The notes under the pieces are model-generated. The model was not told the origin of the DNA and made no database searches. It saw only the letters and a program-made list of their open reading frames with translations. Of a DNA stretch of 64,000 nt, positions 53,422 through 61,384 are shown in pieces (positions within the stretch are counted from its first letter, which is position 1; each line of letters opens with the position of its first letter). The stretch comes from Streptomyces sp. NBC_00536 (GTDB lineage Bacteria > Actinomycetota > Actinomycetes > Streptomycetales > Streptomycetaceae): positions 6,820,001 through 6,884,000 of the forward strand of contig NZ_CP107819.1 of NCBI RefSeq assembly GCF_036346295.1, in the 5' to 3' direction. The translations under genes and the position numbers were made by a program.

Positions 53422-54312
53422 TCAGATCTGGGCGCCGGAGAGGCGCTCGACCGCGCGCAGCAGCGCGGAGTGGTCCAGGCCGCCGTCACCCTGGGCGCGC
53501 AGCGAGGCGACCAGCTGGGCGACGACCGCGCCGACCGGGAGGGCCGCACCGACGTTGCGGGCGGCGTCGGTGACGATGCCCATGTCCTTGTGGTGCAGGT
53601 CGATCCGGAAACCGGGCTTGAAGTCGCGGTTCAGGAAGTTGGCCTTCTTGCGGGTCAGGACCGTGGAGCCGGCCAGACCGCCGTTGAGCACGTCCAGAGC
53701 GGCTTCGAGGTTCACGCCCGACTTCTCGAGGAAGACGACGGCCTCGGCGCACGCCTGGATGTTCACCGCGACGATGAGCTGGTTGGCGGCCTTCACCGTC
53801 TGGCCGGAGCCGTGCGGACCGCACAGGACGATGACCTTGCCGAGGGTCTCCAGGACCGGGAGCGCCTCGTCGAAGTCGGCCTGCTCGCCGCCGACCATGA
53901 TCGACAGTACGGCCTCGATGGCACCGGCCTCGCCGCCGGAGACGGGCGCGTCGATGACGCGGATGCCCTTCTCGGCAGCGTTCTTCGCCAGGTCGACCGA
54001 GGTCTGCGGGGTGATCGACGACATGTCGATGATCAGCGCGCCGGACTTGGCGTTCTCCAGGATGCCGTTCTCACCGTAGGAGATGGCCTCGACCTGCGGG
54101 GAGGCGGGCACCATCGTGATGATGACGTCGGCGTCCGCGACGGCCTCGGCGATCGAGCCGGCCGCGCTGCCGCCGGCGGCGGCGAGGCGCTCCAGCTTGT
54201 CCTGCTCCAGCGTGAAGCCGGTGACCGAGTAGCCGGCCTTCAGGAGGTTCTCGGCCATGGGGGAGCCCATGATTCCGAGACCGATCCAGGCAATCTTGGG
54301 GAGGTTGCTCAT
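53422..54312 (-). CDS. glxR: Tartronate semialdehyde reductase (2-hydroxy-3-oxopropionate reductase)
   Basis: A 296-residue beta-hydroxyacid dehydrogenase. The NAD(P)-binding GLGIMGSPMAENLLKAGY is at 11-28, the substrate motif DAPVSGGEAGAIEA at about 122-135, and the catalytic Lys in GSGQTVKAANQL near 170. It reduces tartronate semialdehyde to D-glycerate. It lies 75 bp downstream of hyi on the same strand; together with gcl they complete glyoxylate to glycerate. Confidence 0.93.
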   Translation of the reverse strand: MSNLPKIAWIGLGIMGSPMAENLLKAGYSVTGFTLEQDKLERLAAAGGSAAGSIAEAVADADVIITMVPASPQVEAISYGENGILENAKSGALIIDMSSITPQTSVDLAKNAAEKGIRVIDAPVSGGEAGAIEAVLSIMVGGEQADFDEALPVLETLGKVIVLCGPHGSGQTVKAANQLIVAVNIQACAEAVVFLEKSGVNLEAALDVLNGGLAGSTVLTRKKANFLNRDFKPGFRIDLHHKDMGIVTDAARNVGAALPVGAVVAQLVASLRAQGDGGLDHSALLRAVERLSGAQI

Positions 54313-54387
54313 GATGAGGGTCCTTCTCTTAATGCTTTGTACGAAAAGTGTCTGGCGTGCCTGGCTGATCGCCCGGACTTTGTCCGC

Positions 54388-55221
54388 TTACTTCGCGGCG
54401 CGGGCCTCGGCGGCCAGCCACTCGAAGGACGCGGCGGCGTCGGCGGCCTTGTACTCCAGGCCTACGTAGCCCTCGTATCCGGCCTTCTTCAGCTGGTCCA
54501 GGAGCTGCTCAAGGGGCAGCTCGCCGGTGCCGGGGGCACCGCGTCCCGGCTTGTCCGCGATCTGGACGTGCCCGGTCTTGGCGGCGTACTTTTCGATGAC
54601 CTCGGAGAGGTCCTCATCGTTCATCGCCAGGTGGTACAGGTCGAGCAGGAACTTGGCGTTGCCGAGGCCGGTGGCCTCGTTCACCTTGTCCACGACCTCG
54701 ATGCCGGCCGGGGCGCTCACCAGCGGGTAGAGCGGCGACTCGGGCTTGTTCAGGGTCTCGATCAGGAGGATCGCCCCGACCCGGTCGGCGGCCTGCGCGG
54801 CCACGACCAGGTTCTTCAGGGCCAGCTCGTCCTGGACGGCCGGGTCCACACCCTCGACGCGGTTGCCGTAGAGGGCGTTGAGAGCCTTGCAGCCGACCGA
54901 GGCGGCGAAGTCCGCCGCCACGTTGATGTTGGCGTTGAAGCGGTCCGATTCCTCGCCGGGCACGGATACCGCGCCGCGGTCCGGTCCCGGCAGCTGACCG
55001 GCGTAGAAGTTCAGGCCCACCAGCTGGGTGCCGGCGTCCTCAAGAGCCTTCTTGAGGGCGTCCAGCTCCGACTGGGCGGGAGTGGGGGTTTCGATCCAGG
55101 GCCACCACAGCTCGACCGCGGTGAAGCCGGCCGCGGCGGCAGCCGCGGGACGCTCCAGAAGCGGGAGTTCCGTGAAGAGGATCGAGAGGTTCACATCGAA
55201 GCGCTGGTCCGTGTATCCCAT
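54388..55221 (-). CDS. hyi: Hydroxypyruvate isomerase
   Basis: A 277-residue TIM-barrel isomerase interconverting hydroxypyruvate and tartronate semialdehyde. Typical segments are FTELPLLERPAAAAAAGFTAVELWWPW, LNFYAGQLPGPDRG, LLIETLNKPE, KFLLDLYHLAMNDEDL, HVQIADKPGRGAPGTGEL and GLEYK, which supply metal-binding Glu, Asp, His and Glu. The start at 55221 was chosen from family length; the ribosome site AAGGAG is 12 nt away and adjoins the operator. First gene of hyi-glxR. Confidence 0.92.
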   Translation of the reverse strand: MGYTDQRFDVNLSILFTELPLLERPAAAAAAGFTAVELWWPWIETPTPAQSELDALKKALEDAGTQLVGLNFYAGQLPGPDRGAVSVPGEESDRFNANINVAADFAASVGCKALNALYGNRVEGVDPAVQDELALKNLVVAAQAADRVGAILLIETLNKPESPLYPLVSAPAGIEVVDKVNEATGLGNAKFLLDLYHLAMNDEDLSEVIEKYAAKTGHVQIADKPGRGAPGTGELPLEQLLDQLKKAGYEGYVGLEYKAADAAASFEWLAAEARAAK

Positions 55222-55237
55222 GAGGGGTGTGCGCTCC

Positions 55238-55273
55238 TTCCGTATTGCGGAAGTTGTTTTCTGCTTGATGGAA
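55238..55273 (-). promoter_or_regulatory. Paired operators upstream of hyi
   Basis: TTCCGTATTGCGGAA (55238-55252), extendable to CTTCCG/CGGAAG, and a weaker TTCTGCTTGATGGAA (55259-55273) have centres 21 bp apart. This reproduces the gcl arrangement (46595-46630) in spacing and core. The strong site ends next to the ribosome site, so bound protein would block transcription. Confidence 0.7.
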
Positions 55274-55346
55274 GACTGCAAGCAGGTCGCCGCACTTGTC
55301 AAGTGCCGACTCCCGAAACGTCCCGAGTGCGGGGTAGCTTGACCGC

Positions 55347-55598
55347 GTGCGATTGAGAGTGGAGTTCACGACCGAGCCCTTCGATCTCGAAGAGGCTCCT
55401 GCCCATGCCGTGGCCGCTCGCGAGGTCATGCGGCGGGCGCAACTGGACGCGATGGACGTCGGTCCGTTCGGCAACACCGCCGAAGGGGACTCGGCCGCCG
55501 TGCTGGACGCGGTCACCGCGCTGCTGCGCGACGCGCTGGGCGCCGGGGCCACGCGGGTGTCCCTCCAGGTGAATGTGATCGGGGAGGACACGCCGTGA
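55347..55598 (+). CDS. Small unknown protein coupled to the HTH regulator
   Basis: I do not recognise this 83-residue protein. It opens MRLRVEFTTEPFDLEEAPAH and ends VSLQVNVIGEDTP, suggesting two beta strands around helices with no TM segment. The GTG start at 55347 lacks a ribosome site but sits 7 nt after TAGCTT (55335-55340), so the message is probably leaderless. Its stop overlaps the GTG of the next gene (GTGA). Divergent from hyi, it may be a ligand-sensing partner of the regulator. Confidence 0.65.
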   Translation: MRLRVEFTTEPFDLEEAPAHAVAAREVMRRAQLDAMDVGPFGNTAEGDSAAVLDAVTALLRDALGAGATRVSLQVNVIGEDTP

Positions 55599-55993
55599 CC
55601 GAGCCCCGCGACCACCCCTTCGTCGCCGCGGTCAAGCCGCTGGTGGACGCGATGGGCGGCGAGCTGATGGACCCCGCCCTGGCCCAGCCCGACGACGTCG
55701 TGCTCGCCTGGGAGGGCCAGGACCTGCTGGCCGTCCGGCTGCCGCAGCTGTCCGACTCGCTGGACCACATCCTGGCGGCGCTGGAGCGCCGGCACGGCGT
55801 ACCGTTGGCGCAGCTGGACCGCAAGACCAAGCAGGACGTCGTACGGATACTGGAGGCGCGCGGCGCCTTCTCGGTCCGGCACGGTGTGGAAACGGTCGCG
55901 GGCGCCCTGGGAGTCAGCCGTTTCACGGTCTACAACTACTTGAACCGGGAGTCGAACCCTCCCAAAGCGGCCGGTAAGCCGACCCAGGAGTGA
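55595..55993 (+). CDS. HTH_22 (YheO/DauR-like) transcriptional regulator
   Basis: A 132-residue protein. The C-terminal half reads LDRKTKQDVVRILEARGAFSVRHGVETVAGALGVSRFTVYNYLNRE (about 75-121), matching the YheO-type DNA-binding domain. The N-terminal half (FVAAVKPLVDAMGGELMDPA, VVLAWEGQDLLAVRLP) is a reduced sensor-like region, shorter than the PAS-like domain of DauR. Divergent from hyi and immediately upstream of uraD-uraH-uox, it is a good candidate for one of the shared operators in this block. Confidence 0.7.
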   Translation: MTEPRDHPFVAAVKPLVDAMGGELMDPALAQPDDVVLAWEGQDLLAVRLPQLSDSLDHILAALERRHGVPLAQLDRKTKQDVVRILEARGAFSVRHGVETVAGALGVSRFTVYNYLNRESNPPKAAGKPTQE

Positions 55994-56016
55994 ACACCGT
56001 CTGACCCACGGTGACG

Positions 56017-56050
56017 AGCCGCCGCCCAATTCACCCGGGCGGCGGCTTTT
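56017..56050 (+). terminator. Intrinsic terminator after the HTH regulator
   Basis: AGCCGCCGCCC (56017-56027) pairs perfectly with GGGCGGCGGCT (56037-56047) and is followed by TTTT. It separates the regulator pair from the uric acid operon. Confidence 0.85.
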
Positions 56051-56064
56051 GTGTACGGGAAGTT

Positions 56065-56105
56065 TCAACAAAGTGTTGACGCCGTGTTGTCGAGGGCGTT
56101 AGCTA
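56065..56105 (+). promoter_or_regulatory. uraD-uraH-uox promoter with TCAACA-N3-TGTTGA operator
   Basis: TCAACA-AAG-TGTTGA (56065-56079) overlaps the -35 TTGACG (56076-56081); 18 nt further is TAGCTA (56100-56105). The layout copies the catalase promoter. Occupancy of the operator would block RNA polymerase; the size fits a MarR- or Fur-type dimer. Confidence 0.75.
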
Positions 56106-56144
56106 TGCCCAGCCCGTTAAGCAACAAGGCCACGGAGGCCTACC

Positions 56145-56657
56145 GTGACTTCGAGTCCGACCCCGGGTCTCACCCGGATCAACACCTTGGACGACAGCGC
56201 GGCCACGGCTGAGCTGCACGAGGTGTGCGCCAGCTCGGCATGGGGGAGCAAGATGCTCGCCCAGCGCCCCTTCACCACCGTCGACTCCCTCTTCTCGGCC
56301 AACGAGTCCGCCATGGCGGAGCTGACCGCCGAGGACCTGGGCGAGGCGATGGGGGGCCACGCGCCGATCGGCCGGCCGAAGCCTGGTGACCCGACCTCCG
56401 CCCGCGAACAGCGGGGGATGGCCGGAGCTTCCGAAGAGCTGAAGGCCGAGCTGCTCGACCTGAACCTGGCCTACCAGGAGAAGTTCGGTCACGTCTTCCT
56501 CATCTGTGCCACCGGTGCGACCGGTGAGTTCATGCGGGACGCGGTCAAGACCCGGATCGGGCACTCGCCGGAGCAGGAGCGAGAGATCGCCCGCGGCGAG
56601 CTCGTGAAGATCAACCGGATTCGCCTGACCCGACTCGTCGAGGAAGAGAGCGCATGA
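56145..56657 (+). CDS. uraD: OHCU decarboxylase
   Basis: A 170-residue enzyme that decarboxylates 2-oxo-4-hydroxy-4-carboxy-5-ureidoimidazoline to S-allantoin, the last step of uricolysis. The catalytic His is in GGHAPIGRP (His72), with the conserved SAREQRGM and KFGHVFLICATG. The GTG start at 56145 has GGAGG 7 nt upstream. The stop overlaps the ATG of uraH. First gene of the operon, transcribed from the operator-controlled promoter. Confidence 0.93.
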   Translation: MTSSPTPGLTRINTLDDSAATAELHEVCASSAWGSKMLAQRPFTTVDSLFSANESAMAELTAEDLGEAMGGHAPIGRPKPGDPTSAREQRGMAGASEELKAELLDLNLAYQEKFGHVFLICATGATGEFMRDAVKTRIGHSPEQEREIARGELVKINRIRLTRLVEEESA

Positions 56658-57043
56658 GCACCGACACCACCGCTTCCGTGTCCACGCACATCCTGGACAC
56701 GAGCATCGGCCGCCCCGCCGAAGGCGTGGCCATCGCCCTGTCGGCCCGTACGGGCCTCGACGGCGCGTGGACCGCCCTGGGTGGCTCCGCCACCGACGCG
56801 GACGGCCGCTGCAAGGACCTGCCGGCCCTGCCGGAGGGCACCACCCACGTGCGTCTCGACTTCGAGACCGAGACGTACTTCGCAAAGAAGCAAGCCGAGG
56901 CACAGCAGGACGCCCCCCGCGTAAGGGACAGCGGTGCGTTCTTCCCCGAGGTCACCATCACCTTCGCGGTGAACCCGGGCGAGCACTATCACGTACCGCT
57001 GCTGCTCAACCCGTTCGGCTACTCCGTTTACCGAGGGAGCTAG
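56654..57043 (+). CDS. uraH: 5-hydroxyisourate hydrolase
   Basis: A 129-residue transthyretin-like protein that hydrolyses 5-hydroxyisourate to OHCU. It opens VSTHILDTSIGRPAEGV (active-site His12), has FFPEVTITF and HYHVPLLLNPFGYSVY, and ends in the family signature YRGS. ATGA overlap with uraD and 2 bp from uox. Confidence 0.96.
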   Translation: MSTDTTASVSTHILDTSIGRPAEGVAIALSARTGLDGAWTALGGSATDADGRCKDLPALPEGTTHVRLDFETETYFAKKQAEAQQDAPRVRDSGAFFPEVTITFAVNPGEHYHVPLLLNPFGYSVYRGS

Positions 57044-57045
57044 TC

Positions 57046-57969
57046 ATGGCCACCATTCTGGGCCAGAACCAGTACGGCAAAGCAGAGAACCGCGTAGTCA
57101 AGATCACGCGGGACGGCGACACCCACCACATCAAGGACCTGAACGTCTCGGTCGCCCTCTCCGGCGACATGGACGACGTCCACTACTCCGGCTCGAACGC
57201 CAACGTCCTTCCGACGGACACCACCAAGAACACGGTGTACGCGTTCGCCAAGGAGTACGGCATCGAGTCCGCCGAGCAGTTCGGCATCCACCTGGCGCGC
57301 TGGTTCGTGAACAGCCAGGAGCCGATCCAGAAGGCCCGGATCCGGATCGAGGAGTACTCCTGGTCCCGGATCGCCACCTCGGACGCCAACTCGAAGTTCA
57401 TCGGCTCCGACGAGGTGAACCACTCCTTCGTCCGTGAGGGCCAGGAGACCCGGGTCACCCAGATCACGTACGACGGCCAGAACTGGGAGGTCATCTCCGG
57501 CCTCAAGGACCTGGTCGTCATGAACTCCACGAACTCCGAGTTCTGGGGTTACGTGAAGGACAAGTACACGACCCTCAAGGAAGCCTACGACCGGATCCTG
57601 GCCACCCAGGTGTCCGCCCGCTGGCGCTTCAACTGGTCGGACGACGAGCAGCGGATGCCCAACTGGGAGAAGTCCTACGCCGAGACCCGCAAGCACATGC
57701 TGCAGGCCTTCGCCGAGACCTACTCCCTGTCGCTGCAGCAGACCCTGTACCAGATGGGTTCGCGCATGATCAACCACCGTTCGGAGATCGACGAGGTCCG
57801 CTTCTCGCTCCCGAACAAGCACCACTTCCTCGTCGACCTGGAGCCCTTCGGCCTCAAGAACGACAACGAGGTGTACTTCGCCGCGGACCGTCCCTACGGT
57901 CTGATCGAGGCAACGGTTCTCCGGGACGGCGTCGACGCCCGTATCCCCGTGGACATGACCAACCTCTGA
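57046..57969 (+). CDS. uox: Urate oxidase (uricase)
   Basis: A 307-residue cofactor-free uricase that oxidises urate with O2 to 5-hydroxyisourate and H2O2. Typical parts are NQYGKAENRVVKI, TDTTKNTVYAFAKEYG (Thr/Lys of the active site), VMNSTNSEFWGYVKDKYTTL, LPNKHHFLVDLEPFGLKNDNEVYFAADRPYG. Start 57046 has GAGGGAG upstream. A hairpin follows the gene. The H2O2 released explains a shared control with the catalase gene. Confidence 0.96.
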   Translation: MATILGQNQYGKAENRVVKITRDGDTHHIKDLNVSVALSGDMDDVHYSGSNANVLPTDTTKNTVYAFAKEYGIESAEQFGIHLARWFVNSQEPIQKARIRIEEYSWSRIATSDANSKFIGSDEVNHSFVREGQETRVTQITYDGQNWEVISGLKDLVVMNSTNSEFWGYVKDKYTTLKEAYDRILATQVSARWRFNWSDDEQRMPNWEKSYAETRKHMLQAFAETYSLSLQQTLYQMGSRMINHRSEIDEVRFSLPNKHHFLVDLEPFGLKNDNEVYFAADRPYGLIEATVLRDGVDARIPVDMTNL

Positions 57970-57981
57970 CGCGGCACGCGC

Positions 57982-58010
57982 GTCCCGGGGCTCCGCAGTG
58001 GCCCCGGGAC
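57982..58010 (+). terminator. Hairpin after uox
   Basis: GTCCCGGGGC (57982-57991) and GCCCCGGGAC (58001-58010) pair perfectly around nine nucleotides, flanked by further CGCG pairs. It ends the uraD-uraH-uox transcript. Confidence 0.65.
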
Positions 58011-58157
58011 CGCGCGACACTTTTCAGCTTCGTGAATCGGCACCCGGACGCACACACGGGGCGGCAGTACTGTCAGCTGTCAAGGCCCCCGGCTCCGGCA
58101 CTCAAAACCCCGGGCTTTGCCGTGCCCCAACCGCCACTGAAAGCACGAGGAAGTCCC

Positions 58158-59561
58158 ATGGCAGCATCGGCAGCCATTGACGGCGCGGTAGAGCGCATCG
58201 TCATCGAGAACTGTGCGATTGCGACCGTCGACGCGAAGGACACCGAGTACGCCTCGGGTCACGTCGTCGTCGCCGGCAACAAGATCGAGTCCATCGGCGC
58301 GGGCAAGGCCCCCGAGAACCTCGAGAACGTCGTCCGTCGGATCGACGGCACCGGGCACCTCGTGACCCCCGGTCTGGTCAACACGCACCACCACTTCTAC
58401 CAGTGGATCACGCGTGGTCTGGCCACCGACCACAACCTCTTCAACTGGCTCGTCGCGCTGTACCCGACCTGGGCGCGCATCGACGAGCAGATGACGTACA
58501 CGGCCGCGCAGGGCTCCCTGGCGATGATGGCCAAGGGTGGTGTGACCACCGCGATGGACCACCACTACGTCTTCCCCAAGGGTTCCGGCGACCTCTCCGG
58601 CTCGATCATCCGCGCCGCGTCCGAGATGGGTGTCCGCTTCACCCTCGCCCGTGGCTCGATGGACCGCAGCGAGAAGGACGGCGGCCTGCCGCCGGACCAC
58701 GCGGTCGAGACCCTCGAAGGCGCGCTCGCCGACACCGAGGCGACCGTGAAGAAGTACCACGACTACTCCTTCGACGCGATGACCCAGGTCGCCGTCGCCC
58801 CGTGCTCCCCCTTCTCGGTCTCCACCGAGCTGCTGAAGCAGGGCGCCCAGCTGGCCCGCCGCCTGGGTGTGCGCATGCACACGCACGGCTCGGAGACCGT
58901 CGAGGAAGAGCAGTTCTGCAAGGAACTGTTCGGCATGGGCCCGACCGACTACTTCGAGTCGACCGGCTGGCTCGGCGAGGACGTGTGGATGGCGCACAGC
59001 GTCCACATGAACGACTCCGACATCGCCGCGTTCGCCCGTACCAAGACCGGTGTCGCGCACTGCCCGTCCTCCAACGCGCGTCTGGCCGCCGGCATCGCCC
59101 GCGTCCCGGACATGCTCGCCGCCGGTGTCCCGGTCGGCCTCGGCGTGGACGGCACCGCCTCCAACGAGTCGGGCGAGCTGCACACCGAGCTGCGCAACGC
59201 GCTCCTCATCAACCGCCTGAACCCGGTCCACCGCGAGCGCGCCCTCAACGCGCGCCAGGCCCTGCGCCTCGGTACCTACGGCGGTGCCCAGGTCCTCGGC
59301 CGCGCCGACAACATCGGTTCGCTGGAGGTCGGCAAGTGCGCCGACCTGGTGATGTGGAACCTGAGCACCCTGGCCCACTCCTCGATCGCCGACCCGGTGA
59401 CCGCGCTGGTCTTCGGTGCCGCCGCCCCGGTGACCCTGTCGCTGGTCAACGGCAAGCAGATCGTCGAGAACAACCGACTGCTCTTCGCGGACGAGGACGC
59501 CATCGCGGTGTCCACCCGGGAAGAGGCCCAGCGCCTCGCGCGGATCTCCGCGCAGGCCTGA
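58158..59561 (+). CDS. 8-oxoguanine deaminase (amidohydrolase)
   Basis: A 467-residue subtype-III amidohydrolase. The metal site starts VNTHHHFYQWITRG (His77-79), followed by MHTHGSETVEEEQF, AHSVHMNDSDIAAF and the Asp in LGVDGTASNESGEL. The HHHxYQ form is typical of 8-oxoguanine deaminases, which convert 8-oxoguanine to urate and ammonia; guanine deaminase or SsnA are alternatives. Its place next to uricase fits urate production. GAGGAAG precedes the ATG at 58158. It has its own transcript between two hairpins. Confidence 0.85.
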   Translation: MAASAAIDGAVERIVIENCAIATVDAKDTEYASGHVVVAGNKIESIGAGKAPENLENVVRRIDGTGHLVTPGLVNTHHHFYQWITRGLATDHNLFNWLVALYPTWARIDEQMTYTAAQGSLAMMAKGGVTTAMDHHYVFPKGSGDLSGSIIRAASEMGVRFTLARGSMDRSEKDGGLPPDHAVETLEGALADTEATVKKYHDYSFDAMTQVAVAPCSPFSVSTELLKQGAQLARRLGVRMHTHGSETVEEEQFCKELFGMGPTDYFESTGWLGEDVWMAHSVHMNDSDIAAFARTKTGVAHCPSSNARLAAGIARVPDMLAAGVPVGLGVDGTASNESGELHTELRNALLINRLNPVHRERALNARQALRLGTYGGAQVLGRADNIGSLEVGKCADLVMWNLSTLAHSSIADPVTALVFGAAAPVTLSLVNGKQIVENNRLLFADEDAIAVSTREEAQRLARISAQA

Positions 59562-59602
59562 TCCCAGGGAGTCCGGTCGGGGGGGACGGCCCCCGTCCGG
59601 TC

Positions 59603-59629
59603 GCCGCGGACCCGAGCGGGGTCCGCGGC
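59603..59629 (+). terminator. Hairpin after the 8-oxoguanine deaminase
   Basis: GCCGCGGACCC (59603-59613) pairs with GGGTCCGCGGC (59619-59629), a perfect 11-bp stem with a 5-nt loop. A smaller GGACGG/CCGTCC hairpin lies just upstream. Confidence 0.7.
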
Positions 59630-59917
59630 AGCCGGTCCCGGGCGGTGCCGCGTTCCTACGGCGCCCCCGGGGACGGTGACTCGTGCCACTTGCTCCGCAG
59701 CACGTGCCCCGCGCCACTGCCACGGCACCTCCAGCTCTTCGGCCGCTTCGGCCTTCGCGGAGAACGACTCGGGCGAATCGTTTCTCCTCACCGCACACCG
59801 CACACCGCGCACCACTGACAACTCAACACAGGCTCAAAAGCTCGACTCGCACAGCTTTCGCACCACCTCCAAGACACCCACGTCCCTGCCGACGTGTTTA
59901 ACCGACCGGAGGAAGCC
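59630..59917 (+). promoter_or_regulatory. Long leader or promoter region of the urate permease gene
   Basis: No gene is seen in these 288 bp. CACGTC-CCTGCC-GACGTG (59879-59896) is a perfect 6-bp inverted repeat 21 bp before the GTG start and may be an operator or a leader hairpin. Neither TTCCG-N5-CGGAA nor a full TCAACA-N3-TGTTGA site was found here. Confidence 0.4.
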
Positions 59918-61309
59918 GTGGCCGCAACGCCCAGGTTCCGCAAAGACGCAGTCGCAGTACCGGAGGAGAAGCACCCGGTCGACGAGACCTTGCCTCCGCT
60001 GAAAATGTTCACGAGCGGTCTCCAGCACGTGGCCGCCATGTACGCCGGTGTGGTCGCCCCACCCATGATCGTCGGCCCGGCCGTCGGTCTCTCCCCGACC
60101 GAGACCGCCTTCCTGATGGGCGCCTCGCTCTTCACCGCAGGCCTCGCCACCCTCCTCCAGACCCTCGGGTTCTGGAAGATCGGCGCCAAACTCCCCTTCG
60201 TCAACGGCGTCTCCTTCGCCGGTGTGACCCCGATGATCGCCATCGGCAAGGGTGAGGGCGCCGACGCCATCCCCGTCATCTTCGGCGCGATCATGGTCGC
60301 CGGCCTGGTGGGCTTCTTCGCGGCCCCCTACTTCGGCAGACTGGTCCGCTTCTTCCCGCCGGTCGTCACCGGTACGGTGATCACCCTCATCGGTGTGTCG
60401 CTGCTGCCCGTGGCCTTCAACTGGTCCCAGGGCGGCAACCGCACCGCCGCCGACTACGGCTCGGTGAAGAACATCGGGCTGGCCGCCGTCACCCTGGTCA
60501 TCGTCCTGCTGATGCGCAAGTTCCTGCGCGGTTTCCTCCAGCAGATAGCCATCCTGCTCGGCCTGGTCGCCGGCACGCTCATCGCGATCCCGCTGGGCAT
60601 GACCGATTTCGGCCCCATCAAGAGCGCGGACCTGGTCGGCTTCCCGACCCCGTTCCACTTCGGGGCCCCGCAGTTCCAGGTCGCCGCGATCATCTCGATG
60701 TGCATCGTCATGCTGGTCTGCATGACCGAGTCCACCGCCGACATCCTGGCCCTGGGCAAGATCGTCGGCCGCCCGGCGGACGCGAAGACCATCGAGGGCG
60801 GACTGCGCGCCGACACCCTCGGCAGCGCCATCAGCCCGCTCTTCAACGGCTTCATGTGCAGCGCCTTCGCCCAGAACATCGGGCTGGTCGCCATGACCAA
60901 GGTGCGCAGCCGGTTCGTCGTCGCGGCCGGTGGCGGCATCCTGATCCTGCTGGGCCTGTGCCCGATGGCGGCCTCCGTCATCGCGCTGGTCCCGCTGCCG
61001 GTCCTCGGCGGCGCGGGCATCGTCCTCTTCGGCTCGGTCGCGGCCAGCGGCATCCAGACCCTGGCGGGCGCGGCCATGGAGAAGGGCGAGAACGCCCTGA
61101 TAGTCGCCGCCTCCCTCGGGATCGGCCTGATCCCGATCGCGGCGCCCGGCTTCTACCACGCCTTCCCGAAGGACCTGCTGGTCGTCCTCGACTCCGGCAT
61201 CAGCACGGGCTGCGTGGTGGCCATCGTGCTCAACCTGGCCTTCAATCACCTGGGCGCCAAGAAGGGCGTGGCCCCCGCCACCGCCCCGGAAGCGGTCCCG
61301 GCGCATTGA
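59918..61309 (+). CDS. NCS2 urate/xanthine permease
   Basis: A 463-residue membrane protein with about 14 helices. Signature segments are GLQHVAAMYAGVVAPPMIVG at the start of TM1, FVNGVSFAGVTPMIAIG, and the NCS2 stretch LFNGFMCSAFAQNIGLVAMTKVRSRFVV. These fit nucleobase transporters for xanthine or urate. The GTG at 59918 is preceded by GGAGGAA; a GTG at 59894 is less likely. It brings in the purines that the neighbouring enzymes degrade. Confidence 0.9.
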   Translation: MAATPRFRKDAVAVPEEKHPVDETLPPLKMFTSGLQHVAAMYAGVVAPPMIVGPAVGLSPTETAFLMGASLFTAGLATLLQTLGFWKIGAKLPFVNGVSFAGVTPMIAIGKGEGADAIPVIFGAIMVAGLVGFFAAPYFGRLVRFFPPVVTGTVITLIGVSLLPVAFNWSQGGNRTAADYGSVKNIGLAAVTLVIVLLMRKFLRGFLQQIAILLGLVAGTLIAIPLGMTDFGPIKSADLVGFPTPFHFGAPQFQVAAIISMCIVMLVCMTESTADILALGKIVGRPADAKTIEGGLRADTLGSAISPLFNGFMCSAFAQNIGLVAMTKVRSRFVVAAGGGILILLGLCPMAASVIALVPLPVLGGAGIVLFGSVAASGIQTLAGAAMEKGENALIVAASLGIGLIPIAAPGFYHAFPKDLLVVLDSGISTGCVVAIVLNLAFNHLGAKKGVAPATAPEAVPAH

Positions 61310-61316
61310 ACGGACG

Positions 61317-61367
61317 TACGGCGGTGCGCACGCCACCCACTGCGGGCGTGGCGTACGCACCGCCGTA
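61317..61367. terminator. Bidirectional hairpin after the permease
   Basis: TACGGCGGTGCG (61317-61328) pairs with CGCACCGCCGTA (61356-61367); an inner ACGCCAC/GTGGCGT stem continues it. It lies between convergent genes. Confidence 0.75.
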
Positions 61368-61384
61368 TGCGTGCGCACCATCCG

